DNA from: Halomonas stenophila
GTDB lineage: Bacteria; Pseudomonadota; Gammaproteobacteria; Pseudomonadales; Halomonadaceae
Reading direction: 5' to 3'
Assembly: GCF_014192275.1 (NCBI RefSeq)
Contig: NZ_JACHXR010000004.1
Location: 248,001 to 312,000, forward strand
Length of the DNA stretch: 64,000 bases
The notes under the pieces are model-generated. The model saw only the letters and a list, made by a program, of their open reading frames with translations, did no database searches and had not been told where the DNA came from. Positions 60,116-64,000 of this stretch are shown in pieces. The translations under genes were made by a program, and so were the position numbers. Position 1 is the first letter of the stretch, and each line of letters opens with the position of its first letter.

Positions 60116-60769
60116 TCAGGTATAAACCCCATGCTCCAGTCGCATAATCAGGTCGTAAACTAGCTGAGGATCTTCAACCATAACATCTACCGGTGTACGA
60201 CCTTGGAGAGAAATCTCTGGGCTCGTCATCCAGCGTTTGGCGCCTTCTTGACTTTCAAACAACCGCTCAGCGGCTTGCCAGATATCTGTCTCAGTAGGCG
60301 CCTCCAGGATTTCGCGTCCAACATCGGGCATGTCCTGCCAGGCATTTAGCTCATCAGGGATTGGAGCCTGAGGATCGCACTGTGCCAGTAGCTGATCGAG
60401 GGAGTAAGGCCGCTCTTCCGCGGGAACACCCTTGGTGGTGTCTACATCAGGTCGCGTGAGCATTTCTCGCAGCCACACCTCAACCTTCGCGCACACCGTG
60501 TCATTTTCTTCAGGTGGTACGAGGGTGGCGTCGATCTCGCCGCTGCGGCAGATGAAGAACTCGTCCGGGATGGTCAGGGCGTAACCACCGCGCAGGTATG
60601 CGATGATCTCGCCGCTCATGGCAGCCATGTAGGAACGGTCGCTCTGCAGGCATTCCAGCGCCTCGCGGAAGCTCTCCAGGGGCTGAGGAAAGCGATCACG
60701 TAGGTCTATGGTCCGGTAGGCAAAAATCCGGGCTAGCGGGTCTGAAGGGGGGTGTGAGGGCTGTGTCAT
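60116..60769 (-). CDS. Two-domain protein with ParS/Xre-like C-terminus
   Basis: A 217-residue protein. The first 150 residues are an unassigned domain (LARIFAYRTIDLRDRFPQPL, YALTIPDEFFICRSGEID). The last 60 (AAERLFESQEGAKRWMTSPE to TPVDVMVEDPQLVYDLIMRL and HGVYT) match the toxin-binding domain of Xre/ParS antitoxins and are close to the end of the 103-residue protein at 46402-46713. No toxin gene adjoins. It may be an antitoxin with a sensing domain; this is inference. Confidence 0.68.
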   Translation of the reverse strand: MTQPSHPPSDPLARIFAYRTIDLRDRFPQPLESFREALECLQSDRSYMAAMSGEIIAYLRGGYALTIPDEFFICRSGEIDATLVPPEENDTVCAKVEVWLREMLTRPDVDTTKGVPAEERPYSLDQLLAQCDPQAPIPDELNAWQDMPDVGREILEAPTETDIWQAAERLFESQEGAKRWMTSPEISLQGRTPVDVMVEDPQLVYDLIMRLEHGVYT

Positions 60770-60854
60770 GGGGAAGCTACCCAGCGGATGGTTTGGCTAT
60801 CAGGGTAGCCCATGGCCAACGCGGACTACCGTTGCTTCCTTACGGGTACCTGCA

Positions 60855-61334
60855 TCAGTCCAGAAAGGCAGCGATGCCTTCCTCGTCGATCGCCTCATGC
60901 ACCGCGTCCATGGCGGCCTGGTCGGTGGCGAAGCGGTCGTCCCACACATGGGAGGTGCCACCCTTGTTGACAACTTCAAGTAGCCAATCGTCCTCTTCCT
61001 CCAGGCGGTAGATATCCACCTGCAGGGTGTGGCCGTCGCGGGTGATGGCCTTGTCGAGAAAGCCACGCTCATGGAGATAGTCGCGCAGCAGGTTAACGTG
61101 GTCGACCGTCAGCTCACTGTGCTGACGGGACAGTACCCCTTCCACGAAGGTGAGGTACTCGCGAACCTGCAGTTCGTGCTCGGGGGGATAGTCGAAGATC
61201 CAGAAGCCGATCTCGTTGCTCAGGCCCTGACCGGAGAGGAAGGCCGGGCTGGTGATCTTCTCGGCAATCTGGTTGAGGCGATCCTTCAGGTGAGAATCTT
61301 CGCGGTGGGACGGCCCCGGCGTGAGCGGTGACAT
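60855..61334 (-). CDS. BrxB (DUF1788) N-terminal part fused to a second small domain
   Basis: A 159-residue protein. Residues about 15-80 read RLNQIAEKITSPAFLSGQGL then SNEIGFWIFDYPPEHELQVR, which is how BrxB proteins of BREX systems begin as I recall them. At about residue 98 the sequence changes to an unrelated domain (DGHTLQVDIYRLEEEDDWLL to DEEGIAAFLD) that resembles stand-alone small proteins of halomonads and pseudomonads. BrxB is normally near 200 residues, so its C-terminal half has been replaced. No brxC follows. Confidence 0.65.
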   Translation of the reverse strand: MSPLTPGPSHREDSHLKDRLNQIAEKITSPAFLSGQGLSNEIGFWIFDYPPEHELQVREYLTFVEGVLSRQHSELTVDHVNLLRDYLHERGFLDKAITRDGHTLQVDIYRLEEEDDWLLEVVNKGGTSHVWDDRFATDQAAMDAVHEAIDEEGIAAFLD

Positions 61335-61452
61335 ACGGCTCTCATCCTTGCGTCCGGTGTCGTTCTTCTCGTTATGGTCATACTACGTGCCACGCCTGTG
61401 GGTGCGACGTCGTGCGTTCAGGCACGCTACCGCCACCCCGGGTCCATGGCGT

Positions 61453-62055
61453 TCAACGCGGCCCCAGGGCACTCAGGCAGTCCTGCAGTCGTATCAGGCG
61501 GTGGCGTTCCAGCAGAGCGTCCACCTCCGGCCGTAGCAGGAGCGGCCGTAACTTTCGGTTACGACTGTCAGTCATTAAGCCTACTTCGCATAGCATGCGA
61601 AAGACCACCTGGCCCATCTTTCGTCTAGAGGAGGCCGTCCACCCGGTAATGGCGGGATCACGATGGGCACGGTCGGCAAGAAAATCATTCCACTGGTAGG
61701 GCTCAAGGCGCTCGGCCTGGGTCACGACGGCATCGGCCACCACCGTCTCCAGGAATTCCACCAAGAGCAGGTTGCGGGCCAGCGCCGCGCAGAACGCCAC
61801 CTGGGTAGCCAGCTGGTCATCCCCCTCACTCAGCACCTCCCAGAACGGCACAGGCAGCCGCTCAAGCCGCTTGCGGATAGCCAGGGCCATGAGGCCGCGC
61901 TTTCTGGAGACGATTCTCGTCGATGATGGCCGCCTTCCAGGCCGCGTCATCGACGCCGGTCAGCAGCAGCTCGCGACGATGCGGCTCTCGCGGACCATCA
62001 GCGAGCCGCCGATGAGGTCGGAGTCGTAGTGGAAGTCATGGGTGTTAGTATTCAT
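61453..62055 (-). pseudogene. BrxA (DUF1819) gene with two frameshifts
   Basis: Three frames must be joined: MNTNTHDFHYDSDLIGGSLM to RESRIVA (start at 62055), RELLLTGVDDAAWKAAIIDE to NRLQK, and AIRKRLERLPVPFWEVL to the stop at 61453, with LLLVEFLETVV, LEPYQWNDFLADRAHRDPAI and SSRRKMGQVVFRML. This is the BrxA pattern as I recall it. Breaks lie near 61975 (apparent loss of two bases in a cg run) and near 61890-61905. With the truncated brxB it marks a decayed BREX locus. Confidence 0.7.
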
Positions 62056-62252
62056 AAGGCTTTGGCTCGTAGAAAAATTGCCTGAATCTATGGAGATTTA
62101 TCTTCCCCATCCAATGGCGGAAAACTCGTTAAACTCATGCATAGAATAAGATTATCACATGGCAAGTTAGTCAACGCCAATGAAGAGCCAGAAAGCCCGC
62201 ACCCGATACTCCTAGGCTTACAAGTAAGCAAGTCGCCAAAGCGCCTTCCAAG
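62056..62252. other. Gap between the integrase-linked gene and the BREX remnant
   Basis: About 200 AT-rich bases with no gene. Any attachment site of the neighbouring recombinase element could lie here, but I could not recognise one without its partner copy. Confidence 0.35.
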
Positions 62253-62645
62253 CTACTTCCTGAACTGAACCAACGGTCGATCCAACATCGCTTGAGATAC
62301 GCCATGCATATCCGCATTGGCCTGCCAAACAATGAAGCGCTCAAGAAGCTTCTTATTAACCATTTTGAGCTGCTGATTAGCTTCAGTCAGCTTTTCAATA
62401 CGCTCATTTGCTTGCTGAATATCCTTAACCCAGCCCGGCTTCGAAGTTGATGCTTTAAGCGCAGCTTTGCGATCCTTCATTGCCATATCTACTGCTGGCA
62501 GCTTCATCAAAGACTGGCGAGCACGACTAATATTGAGCTTGGCTTTGCAGGCCTCAACCAGAAGAGGCCAAGTCAGCTTGGGCCCAGACCACTCTTCAAT
62601 CAGCTTGATGATATTGGCTTCATCTTTCTTAGTTAAATGCCCCAC
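62253..62645 (-). CDS. Small helical protein next to the integrase, possibly GmtX
   Basis: A 130-residue protein starting with GTG. A DNA-binding-like first half (TWPLLVEACKAKLNISRARQ, which could be a helix-turn-helix) is followed by a coiled coil (NERIEKLTEANQQLKMVNKK). Two bases separate it from the integrase gene. In the gamma-mobile-trio elements described in gammaproteobacteria, a small protein GmtX follows two recombinase genes; size, order and coiled-coil nature fit, but I assign it from memory only. Confidence 0.55.
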   Translation of the reverse strand: MGHLTKKDEANIIKLIEEWSGPKLTWPLLVEACKAKLNISRARQSLMKLPAVDMAMKDRKAALKASTSKPGWVKDIQQANERIEKLTEANQQLKMVNKKLLERFIVWQANADMHGVSQAMLDRPLVQFRK

Positions 62646-62647
62646 AG

Positions 62648-64000
62648 TTACACCTCAATATCGTCTAAGATTGCTGACAACTCATCCAACGACGGCAACT
62701 GCTCATTTTTCGCTTCGATGACGTTGGCGTCCATCAGCCCTGCCATTACTGTGGCATTGTTTGTCAGTGTCCAACCATTATCGACGTTCCACACGATGTC
62801 GCCGTTTTCGAGTTCGGGATTCTCCAGGGTTCGGATCAGCGCGTTACACTTATAGAGATCCATACCCACTTTTTTGATCCATTCCGAGGCCCCAAAGATA
62901 TCGCGAGACTTGGCATCAAGCGCTTTGTCATAGCGGCGCTTAAGGTCTGCGCGCTCTTCTTTGAGATTTGCGAGCTTCACATCATCACCCTTCACACAAC
63001 CCAGCTTCCCGCATGTCAAGCAGGCCCCCATTTTCGGGCAGGGTTCGGAGGCAAAGTTGTGCACACAGATCCCAACGTGTGTCTGATGGATGACTAGGTC
63101 CTGATCACCCTTATGGAGGTCTCTCACATCACTGAGACTCAAAGGTTGGTTTGTTTTGACCTTCTCCAGCCGCTGAGCCGCATTGCTGTGCTTGGTTTTG
63201 GGGTGATAGTGCGCAACCCTTTGGGTACGCTCCTCGACGGTCTCATGATTGTAGACCGAGCCCATACTAGTGCGTCCAGAAAACGCATCAATCAACAGTT
63301 GTGAAAGGCCCGCTCGGTGCATCTCAGTATTCAGCTCGTGACGGAAAGCATGCGTATTTACATTGAGCTTACCATACCCATGTCGCTCAAAAATATTCTG
63401 ATAATTATTAGTTTCTCCTAGTTGCTTCCTCAATCGGAAAGGATTGGTGGCGATCTCCACTCCTAAGTCATGGGCCATTTTGGCTCCACTCTTTGTCTCA
63501 TTAGGCAGGCTACCCGTTCGCACCGTAAATAACGCGTCACGGTACTTTACACGATTTTTACCTTCCCCGGCAGATGTGGTGTACGGAAAGCCTTTAGGCA
63601 GATACTTTTCGCGCATTAGCACATTGAGTTTACGCAACGTAATGACTGCTTTATCGTTAAATACATAGTGACTCAGTCTTCCATTCACATAAAATTTTTT
63701 CCCATTACTGGCATCCCATCCTGCCCTTATCTCGTCAAGCACTGCCTGCGCGTCTGGACTTAGAGCCTTATTTTTTGCTAAAGAGTCGAGTAATCTATAC
63801 TTAAAAATATGTCGCGGTGAAACCAGCCGACCACTCTGCAACTTAAGCGCAGCACAGGCTTCATCATACGATAGCGGTTCATCTTGGCCTTTCAGGGGCA
63901 CACCTTCATGCGACGGATATTCATCGGGATGATCTTCGAGCCATGCTGCATACTGGCGCGCCTCATCAGTGATCGGAGCCACCAGCTCAATGACACGTTC
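62648..64000 (-). CDS. Tyrosine-recombinase-like integrase, C-terminal part (runs off right edge), possibly GmtZ
   Basis: At least 450 residues remain and the frame is open at the window end, so the start is outside. The catalytic region has NVNTHAFRHELNTEMHRAGL (HxxR) and SQLLIDAFSGRTSMGSVYNH, where the Tyr would be the nucleophile. Downstream lies a cysteine-rich segment (CVHNFASEPCPKMGACLTCG), probably zinc-binding, then a helical tail. This fits integrases of multi-recombinase elements such as gamma-mobile-trio (GmtZ). The first recombinase of the set would lie beyond 64,000. Confidence 0.7.
   Translation of the reverse strand, partial: ERVIELVAPITDEARQYAAWLEDHPDEYPSHEGVPLKGQDEPLSYDEACAALKLQSGRLVSPRHIFKYRLLDSLAKNKALSPDAQAVLDEIRAGWDASNGKKFYVNGRLSHYVFNDKAVITLRKLNVLMREKYLPKGFPYTTSAGEGKNRVKYRDALFTVRTGSLPNETKSGAKMAHDLGVEIATNPFRLRKQLGETNNYQNIFERHGYGKLNVNTHAFRHELNTEMHRAGLSQLLIDAFSGRTSMGSVYNHETVEERTQRVAHYHPKTKHSNAAQRLEKVKTNQPLSLSDVRDLHKGDQDLVIHQTHVGICVHNFASEPCPKMGACLTCGKLGCVKGDDVKLANLKEERADLKRRYDKALDAKSRDIFGASEWIKKVGMDLYKCNALIRTLENPELENGDIVWNVDNGWTLTNNATVMAGLMDANVIEAKNEQLPSLDELSAILDDIEV

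Noticed and set aside
36061..64000. Integron integrase (intI) in the accessory region
   Set aside because: The only recombinases are the IS3 transposase and the integrase at the right edge. The latter has a cysteine-rich C-terminal extension and a linked small protein, unlike IntI.

Overview
The window comes from a high-GC gammaproteobacterium. Gene content, gene order and the style of the proteins suggest Halomonas or a relative; this is inferred from recall, not from a search. It divides into a conserved chromosomal half (1 to about 36,060) and an accessory half (about 36,060 to 64,000) that is mostly more AT-rich and mosaic.

Core half. Nearly all genes are on the minus strand. In order: the 5' end of gshA, tex, msrB, pckA, hslO, hslR and a YrfG-type phosphatase; nudE (plus strand); a YdgJ-like oxidoreductase, ilvD, a Lon protease and a DUF945 protein. 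Then comes a riboflavin/thiamine block (nrdR, ribD, ribB, ribH, nusB, thiL, pgpA), tightly packed with ATGA overlaps and transcribed right to left. Next are dsbG (plus), two YeeE/YedE sulfur-transport halves with a persulfide-dioxygenase-like enzyme, a beta-CASP RNase, glyA, a secreted hypothetical protein, the ybbA/ybbP ABC system divergent from tesA, an EamA permease, a SelT/SelW protein, an MFS transporter, a short LOV photoreceptor and a small acidic protein. BIME-like repeats lie in two intergenic gaps. A C-terminal scrap of a PPK2 polyphosphate kinase lies after the ybbP gene.

Accessory half. After a helicase remnant and an MvaT-type H-NS gene, the stretch 37.5-45.5 kb and parts of 55-60 kb read as an integron-type cassette array without an integrase in view (CALIN-like). 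Single genes all lie on the minus strand, and the stop codon of most overlaps or abuts a recognisable attC site. A diverged intergenic repeat of about 100-180 bp recurs between the cassettes. Cassette products include a SIR2-like protein, a PD-(D/E)XK/Mrr-like protein, four proteins with an R-x4/5-H HEPN motif (one resembling Abi_C), a membrane protein and a four-repeat protein. An IS3-family element has cut one cassette.

Between and beside the cassettes lie other modules: a ParS/MbcA antitoxin without a toxin; two genes sharing a ParS-like C-terminus; a higher-GC SOS block (umuDC with a LexA box, a secreted nuclease, an HMCES/YedK protein); a frameshifted restriction-like gene; a 74-bp tandem repeat; an AlbA_2 (Schlafen-type) gene; and a translationally coupled HNH / unknown / nucleotidyltransferase operon. 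At the right edge are BREX remnants (frameshifted brxA, brxB fused to another domain) next to a small protein and a tyrosine-recombinase-like integrase resembling the gamma-mobile-trio set. The accessory half looks like a defence-rich island built by at least three mobility mechanisms. No tRNA, rRNA, CRISPR array or complete prophage was seen.
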